The translations under genes and the position numbers were made by a program. This document shows, in pieces, positions 32,771 through 42,471 of a stretch of 64,000 nucleotides of DNA (position 1 is its first letter; each line of letters starts with the position of its first letter). Source of the DNA: Pseudopithomyces maydicus (lineage: Eukaryota > Ascomycota > Dothideomycetes > Pleosporales > Didymosphaeriaceae). Location: NCBI GenBank assembly GCA_026873275.1, contig JANTUC010000018.1, positions 1,012,001 through 1,076,000 on the forward strand, given 5' to 3'. Under the pieces are notes generated by a model that ran no database searches, had not been told where the DNA came from, and was given only the letters and a program-made list of their open reading frames with translations.

Positions 32771-34326
32771 GTGATGGATTCGGGGTAGTGAATCCGGGGC
32801 AGACAATTGGGCGTCGGGAAGAGCGGTGGCGGGTGAAATGAGATAGTGTTTAGGGATAGTGTAGGAAGCACCTGAAGTATAAGAGGCTCTATTGCAACAT
32901 AACAATATAGAATGACAGTGGTGTGTAGCTGCTGTTGTCCAAGTGTCTAGACAGCATACCCGGGCGAGCGACAACACGGGTACGTACGGGTGACGCGTAT
33001 CTATCGTAGCACCTGCCCGCACTACTACGAGCGGCAAATTATCCCGGAAGGCCAATAGAAGTAGCCCTTACGAGAGACAGGCTTTGTTTGGCCTTGGTGG
33101 CAGGCGCGTCCCGGCACGTATGTAGTAGCCAACGCTGCGACAAAACAAAAACAACAACAACAACAAAAAAAAAAGACCACGGCGCAACAAAAAATCGAAC
33201 ACACGTCGCCCCACCTGGAATGACTCAGGTCGCAAAGGCCTGGCGACCCATTTTTTTTCAGCTAAACAGCTGAGCCAATGCTCCCACTGGTTTCTCAGGT
33301 ACGCCGCTGGGGTTTTCAAGTCCCACGAGCAAGACGTTCTGGCCCACCCCAAATGTGTGTATTGTTTTGATGGTAATATCTTGAACTATTAAATAGATAA
33401 CCAGGTGGGATTAGAAGTGCGGGGTAATTCGGGTGTGGGTTGGTCGAGTGAAGCGCCTGTGCTGCTGCTCAGCTCCCAGGTGAGTGACCGCGAGTTGACT
33501 GACGCGGCCAAGTGAAAACGGCAGGCACGCTCCTGAAATCTCCCCAGAGATAAGCTTTACCGATTCGTACGCGACGGCAGTAGTCCGATATCGATGATAT
33601 AGGATTACGATCCATGTGCTCGAGGGATGGCATAAGAACGGATGTGAAAGTCCAACAAGATAGCAGCGCGAGACATGTCGCCTGCTTCATGGTACCTGAA
33701 GGCCGCGCAGAAAAGAATGAAAAGGGTGCTGTCTGCGTAATCGCCATCTCCAGCGTCGATGGCATAGCAAGGCGACGAATTGCTCCAGTATGAATGAGCG
33801 CATTACGTGTGGACCGAGTGCAATCTACGGGTATTCATCAGTAGTAGGACTGTAGTACTTTTCGTATCAACAAAGCTCTTCATTGTTCCAGACTCGGGTG
33901 GTATGACATGGTAAGAAGGACATGAAGCTTGGTACGAAAGGAATGTAGTGCAATGTAGATGCAACATGGATACTCAAATTTAGAGCTATTCGTAGAGCTT
34001 CAAAATATTCAAAGCACGCGTAGATTATATGTAAGAAATGAGAAGTATATGAAATTTGGTATAGAAACTTTTCAGTGTAAAGAAGATATAACACAGATGG
34101 TAGTGGTTAGAGAATGAGAGGTGATGTAGAAAGGTATATTGTAAGGCCACATTATCCCCTACCTTTGACAGCAAGGTGGTGGTAGGCCGGTAGGGACGGG
34201 TCGGCTAGGCAAAGAAAGAGGGATCTTACATTGTCGACGCTGTAAAGAAAATTTACTAGCCAAAGGAGTACTTGGATATCTATATAATCCGTACGTTGGG
34301 CGAGCCGTCAGGTTAACTGAACCCAC
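32771..34326. other. Intergenic, 1.56 kb, with a tRNA-like/SINE-like segment
   Basis: No protein gene recognised. It contains the SINE-like segment near 33.1-33.3 kb described separately. The stretch 33850-34320 is AT-rich without features. Confidence 0.5.
33136..33292 (-). mobile_element. Possible tRNA-derived SINE relic
   Basis: Read on the minus strand, an A-box-like sequence TGGCTCAGCTGT (within 33259-33277) is followed about 60 bases later by a B-box-like GTTCGATTTT (33191-33200). Between them is a perfect 6-bp hairpin (GGTCGC/GCGACC). Downstream come a run of ten T (Pol III terminator-like) and a (TTG)n tail, 33141-33175. The acceptor stem does not pair, so it is not a working tRNA. 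No clear target-site duplication was found. A degenerate SINE or tRNA relic is the best reading; chance is possible. Confidence 0.35.
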
Positions 34327-35535
34327 TTAGCCCTGGATCGAGCTACGACTGCTGGTCAGCCCCTCACCGCCCAGCTCCTCTGCATGCAATGCCGCCTGAA
34401 CCTGCTCATTCTCCAAATCGTTCACTTCCTCCTCCTCCCTTTCCAGCGTATCGTGTTCTTCTCCGTCTTCATCTGCTTTCAACACACCGCCCTTCCGCTT
34501 TGGAAGCACCTCGATGAACGCCTTACCCCAATCATCATGCTCCAGCCACTTGAGCATAATGTCCAATACATGATTTGTAACGAGCACTTTCCGGCTGTCC
34601 ATCTGCAGAAATTCGCCTATTGGGAGTTTTGCAGTCTTGATCCCGCGGTCAAGCGCTCGTTTGTAGCATAGGCCTTTGTGTCTATTCTTGTCGACCAGAC
34701 CGCCAATGATGTAGGTGCTGTTCGGCTTGAGCCGCTCAAGCGTGTTATCGCTTTCAGCCGAGAGGTAGACAATCTCGCCATCTTCCTCTTCGGCTTGGTT
34801 TGGTGTGTTCTTTTCCATAGCCCCGGCGACGCTGCCGCCGTGAGGGCCCTTCATCCATTCCTTGCTCATCCGGCTGGTCTCTACAAAGTCTTCTTCACAA
34901 AAATGGAATCCCTTCCAGCTTGTGTACTGCTTGGCCAGAACGCCATCGAAGCGCTCCTTCATCTTGCCTCCCCAGCTGCTGATACCAAGATGGAACCTGT
35001 AAGGTGCTTTGCGGTTGTCCGAGTAGCTTCTCGTGATTTGCAGGCCCAGACTTTTGAGTTCGTTGTCATGCATAAACTCCTCGAAATCACAGTCAAAGAG
35101 GACGGTGATGGGGACCTGCACTCCATGGGGGTGCCTGGACGGTCGCATAGGTGGAAGTTGAGATGGGCCGCCTTCTACACGCTGCTCTTCCCATTCGGCT
35201 CGACGACGTTCTTTCTTCGCCTTGATCTTCTCTTTTCGCTTAGCCTTGCGATCGTCACGGCCAGCTTCCCAGCGCTCCCAGCGGCGTTGCTTCTTGAGCT
35301 GGTTCTTGGACAGTTTCGGAGCAGCCTCACTGGCAACGTCGGCATCCTCTTGCACCAAGTCGGCGTCTGCATTTCCGTTTTCCGATGTGGAAGACGGTTG
35401 TGTCACGGGCAGGCACTCGTTCTGCGGCGCCCCGGACACTTGGCTGGCAGGCGCAGCTTCACTCGCAGCAGCTAGCTCCGGCTCTTGCGCGTGCCCCAGC
35501 TTTCTCATCTTTGCAGGCCGCTCTCCAGATTCCAT
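34327..35535 (-). CDS. TRM10: tRNA (guanine-9-N1) methyltransferase Trm10
   Basis: SPOUT-fold enzyme that methylates G9 of tRNAs with S-adenosylmethionine. Single exon, 402 residues. Residues 1-75 are low-complexity. A long basic coiled segment (about 76-120, KNQLKKQRRWERWEAG to the ERRRAEWEEQ stretch) precedes the catalytic domain. Core blocks: VPITVLFDCDFEEFMHD (141-157), LGLQITRSYSDNRKAPY, IIGGLVDKNRHKG (276-288, with D282 matching the catalytic Asp of yeast Trm10), LPIGEFLQM (304-312) and VLVTNHVLDIMLKWLE (317-332). The acidic C-terminal tail is variable. The gene is intact and lies 187 bp from the divergent GRIM-19 gene. Confidence 0.96.
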   Translation of the reverse strand: MESGERPAKMRKLGHAQEPELAAASEAAPASQVSGAPQNECLPVTQPSSTSENGNADADLVQEDADVASEAAPKLSKNQLKKQRRWERWEAGRDDRKAKRKEKIKAKKERRRAEWEEQRVEGGPSQLPPMRPSRHPHGVQVPITVLFDCDFEEFMHDNELKSLGLQITRSYSDNRKAPYRFHLGISSWGGKMKERFDGVLAKQYTSWKGFHFCEEDFVETSRMSKEWMKGPHGGSVAGAMEKNTPNQAEEEDGEIVYLSAESDNTLERLKPNSTYIIGGLVDKNRHKGLCYKRALDRGIKTAKLPIGEFLQMDSRKVLVTNHVLDIMLKWLEHDDWGKAFIEVLPKRKGGVLKADEDGEEHDTLEREEEEVNDLENEQVQAALHAEELGGEGLTSSRSSIQG

Positions 35536-35722
35536 GGTGTCGTCGTGCGATCTAGCCGTTTGCAGAGCAACGATGGGCAGGTGTGGTCCGAAAAGTTCAT
35601 CACGATGGCGTTAGGTAAGCGCCAAGGCGAGGTTCCCGATTGGAAGCTGCGAAGCTCCGCAACCTCAGGTCCAGCTCTCGACCTCGTCCCGACCCATTGA
35701 CGCCGCACCGCACACATTCACC

Positions 35723-36228
35723 ATGCCGCAGGATATGCCGCCGGCCGGCGGCTACGGCCCCGTCCAGTACAAGCGCAACTTGCCCGCCCGCGGCTTCCGC
35801 CCCGCCATGTACCTCTTCGGAACCGCTGCACTGATGACATATGGATTCTGGAGGGTCGGCCAGGGAATCAGGGAGCACAAGTGCGTATCCCGCCATTAAT
35901 ACGTGCCCCAAGAGTGCACATGACAGGCACTGGAGGGGTGGCCGCCCTTGCACACATGGACTGACATGGCCTAGCGAACTCGCGCGTGAGAAGATGTGGG
36001 CGCGCATATACCTGATCCCCGCCCTACAGGCCGAGGAAGACCGCGACCAGGTGCGACGATATCTGGCCGACAGGGCAAGGGAGAAGGAGCTTCTGGGCAC
36101 AGAGACCAAGGTCTACAACAGCGACAGGCACGGCACCATGCCTCTGATCTTCCCGTGCCATTGGCTGACTCGACGGCAGATTTGTACGGCCGACATTCGC
36201 TGTGACACCCGAGAACGAGCTAAAGTAG
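35723..36228 (+). CDS. NADH:ubiquinone oxidoreductase subunit GRIM-19/NDUFA13 type
   Basis: Accessory subunit of mitochondrial complex I with one membrane span, 119 residues. Three exons: 35723-35880, 35975-36127 and 36180-36228. The N-terminal MPQDMPPAGGYGPVQYKRN and GFRPAMYLFGTAALMTYGFW (membrane segment, about 29-48) are diagnostic. The second exon gives ELAREKMWARIYLIPALQAE and VYNSDR. The last exon gives FVRPTFAVTPEN. The second intron, 36128-36179 (52 nt), starts with GC rather than GT, and has a CTGAC branch-like site and a CGGCAG acceptor. Reading through it would replace the conserved C-terminus with unrelated sequence, so splicing is well supported. Confidence 0.93.
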
Positions 36229-36708
36229 AGGAGAGCGATGGACCGTGGTCGACAGTGGAGACGGAACTGTACATATACAACTTGTTACGAGATGCTTCAA
36301 CTGGAGCGCGACAATGCAAACTGCCTACCCTTTCTTTGCCTCGAAATCGTGTCCTGCACATTCACCCGCATTGCATGCCCCACATGCATCGATGCCATGT
36401 GCGCATGAACGCGTTTTGGTCCCGTGACCTTCATTCACGTCTCCCTTTCACTCTGCCAAGGTTGACAACTCGCTAAGCCATTCACTGGTGCCTTGTCACC
36501 CCGATTGCCATTAGGGAGAGAGAGCCTCTGCTGGTTGACTCATGACGCGCCCGAGCAGTCTCGCGTGCTATATAAGATCTGCACACCCATGCTTCTACCC
36601 ACCCTGCACACCAACTTCTCACCTCATCCCTCATCCACACTCGCCCCAACTACTCCCTCTCCATCAAATCCCGTTCGCACCACTAAAACACAGAGAGCCA
36701 CCGACAGG
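36229..36708. other. Intergenic, 480 bp
   Basis: 3' end of the GRIM-19 gene and the promoter of the first tandem paralogue, with a TATA box at 36569-36576 (listed separately) and a C/T-rich leader at 36600-36680. Confidence 0.55.
36569..36576 (+). promoter_or_regulatory. TATA box upstream of paralogue A
   Basis: TATATAAG, 133 bp before the start codon at 36709. A pyrimidine-rich leader follows. A strong TATA box is uncommon in this window and fits a regulated gene. Confidence 0.6.
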
Positions 36709-38107
36709 ATGGGTAAATTGTTGCACTACACTGGGCTCAAGGTCTCCAAGACGGTAAGTTGTTCCCCATCAAATATCACAATTCAGTACTAACAGCACGT
36801 AGGAACTCCTCAAAAAAGGGGACTCGATCTTGGTCTCGTTCGCAATGGCACGATCTCTTATCAAAATCGAGGATATCCCGCCGGGTGCAAAGAAACTCAT
36901 CAACCTCAGCCTATACACAAAACCGAAGGATCGAACAATCATACTTCCATCTGTCAACTCCAAGATGTATGAACACTACAAGTCCTGGGATCAGTCCGTA
37001 GAACTGACTGCCCTCACCCAAAAATGGATCCAAATCATCAACCTTGCGCACACCACCAAGGTGCTTCTCGACGAGGAGAAACACACCAAAGCTCTTGAGG
37101 CCATGCTGCGGAAGGCTGTCTTGTGTAGGAACTTCAACAAGGATCTACTGTTCAACGACTATGAGTGGAATATCCTGCGCCAGAACGTGAAAGCGCGCTA
37201 CTTCCGTGACGAACCTACTCGCAAGGTTGTCATCCAGATCTTCCAGCACTCAGATGGGTTGAAGCGGAAACTAGGTCGATTAACACACATCAATGAGGAC
37301 CTTGAAGGCATGGGGATCAGCCGGGAGGAGACGGAATATATTGGAACGTCGGATTGCGAGTCTACCGAGGCTCCCGAAAACATCGACGAAGCTAGGGTGG
37401 TGGAAGAATCTACCAACTTCCAGGAGATCTCTAATATGGACGCCTTGAATCCAGCCTCCACTACCAATGCGCTCAATGAGGAATTCTCCATCATTGAGGA
37501 ATCCGACTATTCGAGCGAGTATTTAAGCGACGATGACTCATCTGCCGATGAAGCAGACGAGAAAGACGACCCTTCAGAGAAATCGCAATATGCCACACCA
37601 AACCCTTGTGGCAGCTCACATGGTGATGTTCGCTTGGATGGTCAGTCTGTTCTTCCACATGATGCTGCTAATCGTCTTCAGGCTCTTTCCTTGAAAGATG
37701 GTGTCGCTATCGAGGCACAGGAGGGGCACATCATGTCACAGCTCGAAAAGGATGATAGCCACAAAGGTAACACTCTCCAGGGGCAAGCTTCATCCACCGA
37801 GGACAAACATGTCGCTTCTAATGAGGCTTCCCAAGATGATGATATATATACCCACGCTCCGGGAGTCACGTCTCCCCCACTCGAATTCGATCCCGAGTCG
37901 GGTCTGCTCTTGTACAAGGACTACTTCCCAGACAAGTCTTTGCAGTGGACAATGGACTTGCGTCAGTTCGTAGCAGATGCGATCAGCCGTGGCCAAATGG
38001 AGATCGATGACATGAATCTTGCCGACCTCCTGATAACTAGTGAGACCACTATCGACTCTAAACTGGCCAAGCCTTGGTGGGGGGCCGATGCATCCAGCAA
38101 TCATTAG
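36709..38107 (+). CDS. Paralogue A: unknown protein of a tandem pair
   Basis: 449 residues in two exons: 36709-36753 and 36803-38107. The intron has a perfect TACTAAC branch site (36787-36793). I do not recognise the family. The N-terminal 200 residues align with paralogue B downstream: KKGDSILVSF against KHGDRILVEF, AHTTKVLLDEEKHTKALEAM against AYTTKVLQDDLTHDKALLTM, and the block around NDYEWNILRQNVKARYFRDE against LSDWNMLQLQVKAGDTRDE. The second half is acidic, Ser-rich and low in complexity (about 210-380), with a short conserved-looking end (YKDYFPDKSLQWTMDLRQF). No signal peptide or membrane segment, so cytosolic or nuclear. Both the TATA box and the fast-evolving tail suggest a conditionally expressed, lineage-restricted gene; that is inference. 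Confidence 0.8.
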
Positions 38108-39390
38108 CTCGAGATCCTCGGCCGATCGCCTGAATCACTGAATTTCAAGCGGATATCAAGCGCACCATGAAAGGAACTCATTAGTAGTCACAGAGACTCA
38201 TTGTGGAGTTCCAAGGTAGCGTTCAACATTGTGAAGGCTGTGCTTCTGGTGGTCAGCAAATGATGATACTACAGAAAACTTAGATAACCTAGGTATGGCA
38301 CAGAGTGGATAGATCTAGCCATCACAGTTGCATAGGTAAAGTGGTTTTGAAATCACGGCATAGATGGATGTGCGGTAAGCACGTATCGTAGGATAGAGTG
38401 AGTAGTTATTATCCTTCGATATCTCTCATTGTGAATGACAATAGCATTACAACGAATTTATACCATGTGATTCTTCAATAAAGGTTTCTCCTCACTGTCA
38501 CAACAAGTGTATCTGATTTTACCATGAATTTGTTTTGTTAGAAAATCTTCTACTGTCACTAGCATGATTTCAGCAAAGGTCTTTTTGCGGTGACGGAACC
38601 GGTCAAGTAAACGCAGTATTCACGGGTAATCATTTCATGCCGCGAATCCATATGAACCAGACTGCTTTCTTATTGTATGTTACTTTGACTGTTAGGCAGA
38701 TACTTAGTTCTACATGCGTGTCGCTAACAGATTCGAGGCATATTTGACACATTCACTTCCAGAACCCAAGGATGTTGAAGACGACAATACGGGTGATGGG
38801 AGCTTGGGTATTTACAAGGAGATATTCAATAAATTGATACTATCTACTGGGAAGCTGCGTTGGAGGGGCGAGTCAGGTTGGTCAAGAGGATCGATTTAGC
38901 AATCCGTTCAGGTTCCAAGCTATTCAATGACGCCGCGTATACCGCAGAGGCTCTAAATTTAACTTTGATTAGACCAGAATCTCATGTTACAGAGGAATGC
39001 CACTTTGTTGCGGTCACGGTAGTTGGAGAGGAACGTATCGGTTGATTGTGTCTCCGCAGGGAGTATGTGGTTTAAACTCTTCCATGATAAAATTTAACTA
39101 GCCAGTGAAAAAGTGTGAACTTAGTTTAAAAATATAACGCAAACGTGCACATACAATATTTACAAGTTCATCAGTAGTAACGGGACCTATAAAAGCCCGA
39201 TCACTCTCGTAAGTCCAGTACTCGACTCAACAACTCATCACCCAGCTGGACTCAATAAACAGTCAACTGCACCATCTTGGCTCTTCTTCTACCACAGCTG
39301 CGAATATCAAGGCCTTCTTCTGATATAACAACACAGCCTAAATCTCCGTAAGCTACGATCTCCTTCCTTTACTAAGTTCAATTCCCCACA
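38108..39390. other. Intergenic, 1.28 kb, between the tandem paralogues
   Basis: AT-rich. A 61-codon frame at 38714-38899 has no recognisable features. The TATA box of paralogue B lies at 39188-39195. No repeat flanking the duplication was found by eye. Confidence 0.5.
39188..39195 (+). promoter_or_regulatory. TATA box upstream of paralogue B
   Basis: TATAAAAG, 196 bp before the start codon at 39391. It matches the arrangement of paralogue A. Confidence 0.6.
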
Positions 39391-41220
39391 ATGAACCTCC
39401 TGGGCAAATTATTTGCTCCCAAGAAGAAGCATGAGAAGCAACTCAAGCATGGCGACCGCATCTTGGTCGAGTTCGGGCGTGATCGGAAAGCTTTGTACAT
39501 CAATATGTTCGACATCCCGCGAACCGCACAGTTGCTCATCAACTTGATGGGACGTTCCTCGCTCGAGCGCCGTGTAAGGCTTCCGAATATAGCCAAGTTC
39601 ATGTACGACGACTACGTGGCTTGGACTGATACGGTTGAGCAGTCAGCGGAAAGCAAGTCGTGGGGACACATCATCCTAATGGCGTACACCACAAAAGTAC
39701 TCCAGGATGATCTCACTCATGATAAAGCTCTCTTGACTATGATTGCCAAGGGAGAGATGGTGAAGTACCAGCATAGCGGTATGTTCACGCTGAGCGATTG
39801 GAACATGCTACAGCTCCAGGTCAAAGCAGGCGATACTCGTGATGAGGCCATGCGTCAAGTTCTGAGTCGCTTGTTCAAGCGCTCAGTGGGCCTGTTAGAA
39901 TTCTTGGAGATTCCATCCCAACAAATTATTGGCATGGGTCTTGACTGGAAGGTTTTACACGAGAGCACGGCGGTAGCCAAGATCGTGGCTCCCAAGACTA
40001 TTGAGTCATCCATCGAATCGACATCCTTGTTCGGTGGAGCCAAAGATATTCCTGCCAATGACAAGGACGACATCTCTGTCGCTGATGTCAAAGAGGACGA
40101 TGCACTCTCCATCATCAGCCTCTCCACCGTTGGCAGTATTCCCGATGCCGAGACAAAGGTGTTGAGCAGCACAATTACCGCTCCTACTCAGATCGAGCAT
40201 ATCACTACTGTCGATACTGCGGTGGAGGAGAATGCCGTAGTTACAACAGATACTGAATGGCATGTTGTGGTCGCTCCGAAGGTAGATGAGCATGTTGCGG
40301 TCACTACAGAGACAGAGAAGCATAACACGGTCACTAAAGAGACGGAGAAGCATAATACAGTCATTGCAGGGACCTGGAAGCATGATAAGGTCAATGTAGA
40401 GACGGAGAAGCATGACAAGGTCAATGCAGTCCCAGAGAAGCATGACAATGTCGATGCAGAGACAGAGGAGCCTGGCAAGGTCAATGCAGAGACAGAGAAG
40501 CATGCCGCGGTCACTACTGGAGCTACGAAAGTTCCTGTTCCGGCATCTGTACCCACGGAGGAGTCATCGCATTTTCCTTCTATGTCGCCTAAGCTTATAC
40601 GCAAGCTCTCTAATGAATTCACTATGCGTCAGAATGACAGCGATGCGGAATACAAGACAGTATTCACTCCGAGCTTCGAGATTCCACGTACCGCTCCTGG
40701 ATCACCGACCAAGATCGTGAAAGAATTCATAAATTTTCAGAAGACAGAGCAGGTGGCAGGTATTGAGACGAAACCTAAACCAGTTGTGAAGACCTACCAA
40801 CCGCCCCATCGACGTCAAGATGTCGAGGCAAGCTCCTCTCGTTGGACGAGCCGAAACACGCACGATAATACACGTGCAGGCAGCAACTATTCTCGCGGGA
40901 ATGGACGTCAACTCCCCAATCTCAAGTACGGCAAGTCCGTCTTGAATACGCAGCGGGCAAAGCAAGCCGTATGGCCAGGAGATGATCCGCGTAGCTCGAA
41001 CGACACCCCGATCAAGTCGAGCACAAACTGGCGCGAGCCCAAGGGCCCGGCCATGACCGGCGATTGGAAAGAACTCGATTCAACTAGAAATCAGCCAAAA
41101 AAGACCCCACACAACTTTGTGATTGGTGCACCGCCTCGGCGGAAGGGCCTCCTGAGAAGCGTCTCGCGTTCTCGCTTGAGAAGGGTGTGCACTTTGTGTC
41201 TTGCGACTAGAAGATACTGA
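39391..41220 (+). CDS. Paralogue B: unknown protein with 10-residue repeats
   Basis: 609 residues, one open frame. The N-terminal 190 residues match paralogue A (see that entry): GDRILVEFG, YVAWTDTVEQSAESKSWGHI, AYTTKVLQDD, LSDWNMLQLQVKAG. The gene lacks the short first exon of A and starts directly with MNLLGKLFAPKKKHEKQ. Residues about 291-380 are nine tandem 10-residue units (consensus H-x-x-V-x-x-E-T-E-K). After that comes a basic, Ser/Pro-rich region with ETKPKPVVKTYQPPHRRQDV and SSTNWREPKGPAMTGDW, resembling disordered RNA- or protein-binding tails. No signal peptide or membrane span. The last 20 codons (SVSRSRLRRVCTLC) may belong to an unrecognised intron. Function unknown. Confidence 0.78.
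   Translation: MNLLGKLFAPKKKHEKQLKHGDRILVEFGRDRKALYINMFDIPRTAQLLINLMGRSSLERRVRLPNIAKFMYDDYVAWTDTVEQSAESKSWGHIILMAYTTKVLQDDLTHDKALLTMIAKGEMVKYQHSGMFTLSDWNMLQLQVKAGDTRDEAMRQVLSRLFKRSVGLLEFLEIPSQQIIGMGLDWKVLHESTAVAKIVAPKTIESSIESTSLFGGAKDIPANDKDDISVADVKEDDALSIISLSTVGSIPDAETKVLSSTITAPTQIEHITTVDTAVEENAVVTTDTEWHVVVAPKVDEHVAVTTETEKHNTVTKETEKHNTVIAGTWKHDKVNVETEKHDKVNAVPEKHDNVDAETEEPGKVNAETEKHAAVTTGATKVPVPASVPTEESSHFPSMSPKLIRKLSNEFTMRQNDSDAEYKTVFTPSFEIPRTAPGSPTKIVKEFINFQKTEQVAGIETKPKPVVKTYQPPHRRQDVEASSSRWTSRNTHDNTRAGSNYSRGNGRQLPNLKYGKSVLNTQRAKQAVWPGDDPRSSNDTPIKSSTNWREPKGPAMTGDWKELDSTRNQPKKTPHNFVIGAPPRRKGLLRSVSRSRLRRVCTLCLATRRY
40261..40530 (+). repeat. 30-bp coding minisatellite, nine units
   Basis: Nine contiguous units of exactly 30 bp in frame within paralogue B. 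Most begin CAT and end GAGAAG. The encoded unit is H-x-x-V-x-x-E-T-E-K, with variants such as GTWK and EEPGK. No indels inside the array; units differ by several substitutions, so it is not freshly expanded. Confidence 0.9.
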
Positions 41221-41453
41221 CTTGACGATATCAATTTGGGGAATGTTTTTGGAACTAGAGGTAGGACTCAAGTTTCGGGGAATAGGTTCGAAATGAGTGG
41301 GTATCAATTGCCGGCAACATGATGAAGTGGAGAGTGTCAAAAAAAGATACAAATATATGCCGTCTACGACAGGTCAGGGCATGTGTGACAGAGTAGCCAT
41401 TGAGACATAGTACGTTAGAACATAATATTAGAATGGAAGCGAAACGCTTGTCC

Positions 41454-42471
41454 TCATTGTGTCCTCTCTTTCGCGTTTTCCAGTGCTTCAATATTTGTAG
41501 CTCCCATGACTGCACTCATAGCCTCATCCGCATACTCTACCATCTCTCTATAGTAATGTTTCTTCCCACTAATCTCTACCGCTTTACCATGCATCCCTTT
41601 TGCTAACAATTTCTCTGCACTTCGTCCTTCCACTTCCTTGCCTACCTCACCCATTCCATCGTCTTCTCCGTCTACCAACATCATCACCACGTCTCCAATC
41701 TTTTCCACAGGTGTAAAGTATTCCTCCGGGAAATTGGCCCACTCTTGTTGAGATAATAGGTTGGTTTTCACAGTTCCGGGGCAAATGCAGTTCACGCGGA
41801 TACCAGCGCGAGCATTGAAATATGGAGCTATCGATCTTGTGAATCCCACGATGGCGTGCTTAGTTGCGGTGTATCTGTTCATCAAGGCGGTCAAAATGAG
41901 GGGGTCTTGAGTTTTTCCGAAGTGGGTGAGATTTGACTCACATGGGCGAGTAATAACTCGGATACAGTCCACCACAGCTAGCCGTCATGACCAGAGTCTT
42001 ATCCGTTCCTGAGCTTCGCCGCATGTAATGTAAGGCGAGATAGCTCGTCGTGATGACACTCTTGAGATTGATGTCGACGAGCGAATGTAGGCCTTTCACG
42101 GGCAGCTTTATTTCCTCATCGACGCTCTGCTCTTCGAAAAAATTTGCGTGCTCGGCTATCCCCGCGTTGGCGAAAACAAAATCTAAACGCCGAGATTTGG
42201 TGAAAATGATATGGAAGATACGATTAAGACCTTGCTCGTCTGTGACATCTGAAGGATGAAAGGTTGCAGAGAGGGCGGATGCGACGGAAAGGCCGGCAGA
42301 GGTAGGTAGATCTAGGATATGAATGTCCCATGTGGAAAGCTTGGAGAGGCGTGTTGCTACTTCGAGACCCATTCCAGACGCTGTGAACTGTTATCCTCGA
42401 TTTTTTCTGCTATGGCCGTAAACAGTGGTCAACATGCCTCCTCCCGTGATCAATGCCACTCGTTTTGCCAT
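41454..42471 (-). CDS. Short-chain dehydrogenase/reductase (SDR)
   Basis: NAD(P)-dependent oxidoreductase of the classical SDR family, 297 residues. Three exons: 42438-42471, 41942-42380 and 41454-41874. The cofactor motif TGGASGMG (residues 9-16) is formed only after removing intron 1 (42381-42437), which starts with GC (GCATGT) and ends CACAG. NAGIAEH follows, then VMTASCGGLY and the catalytic Y159-x3-K163 (created at the second splice junction), then GIRVNCICPGTVKTNLL. It resembles 15-hydroxyprostaglandin dehydrogenase-like SDRs of fungi. Substrate unknown. No targeting signal. Confidence 0.9.

Noticed and set aside
34678..35475. 265-codon plus-strand open frame
   Set aside because: Antisense shadow of TRM10.
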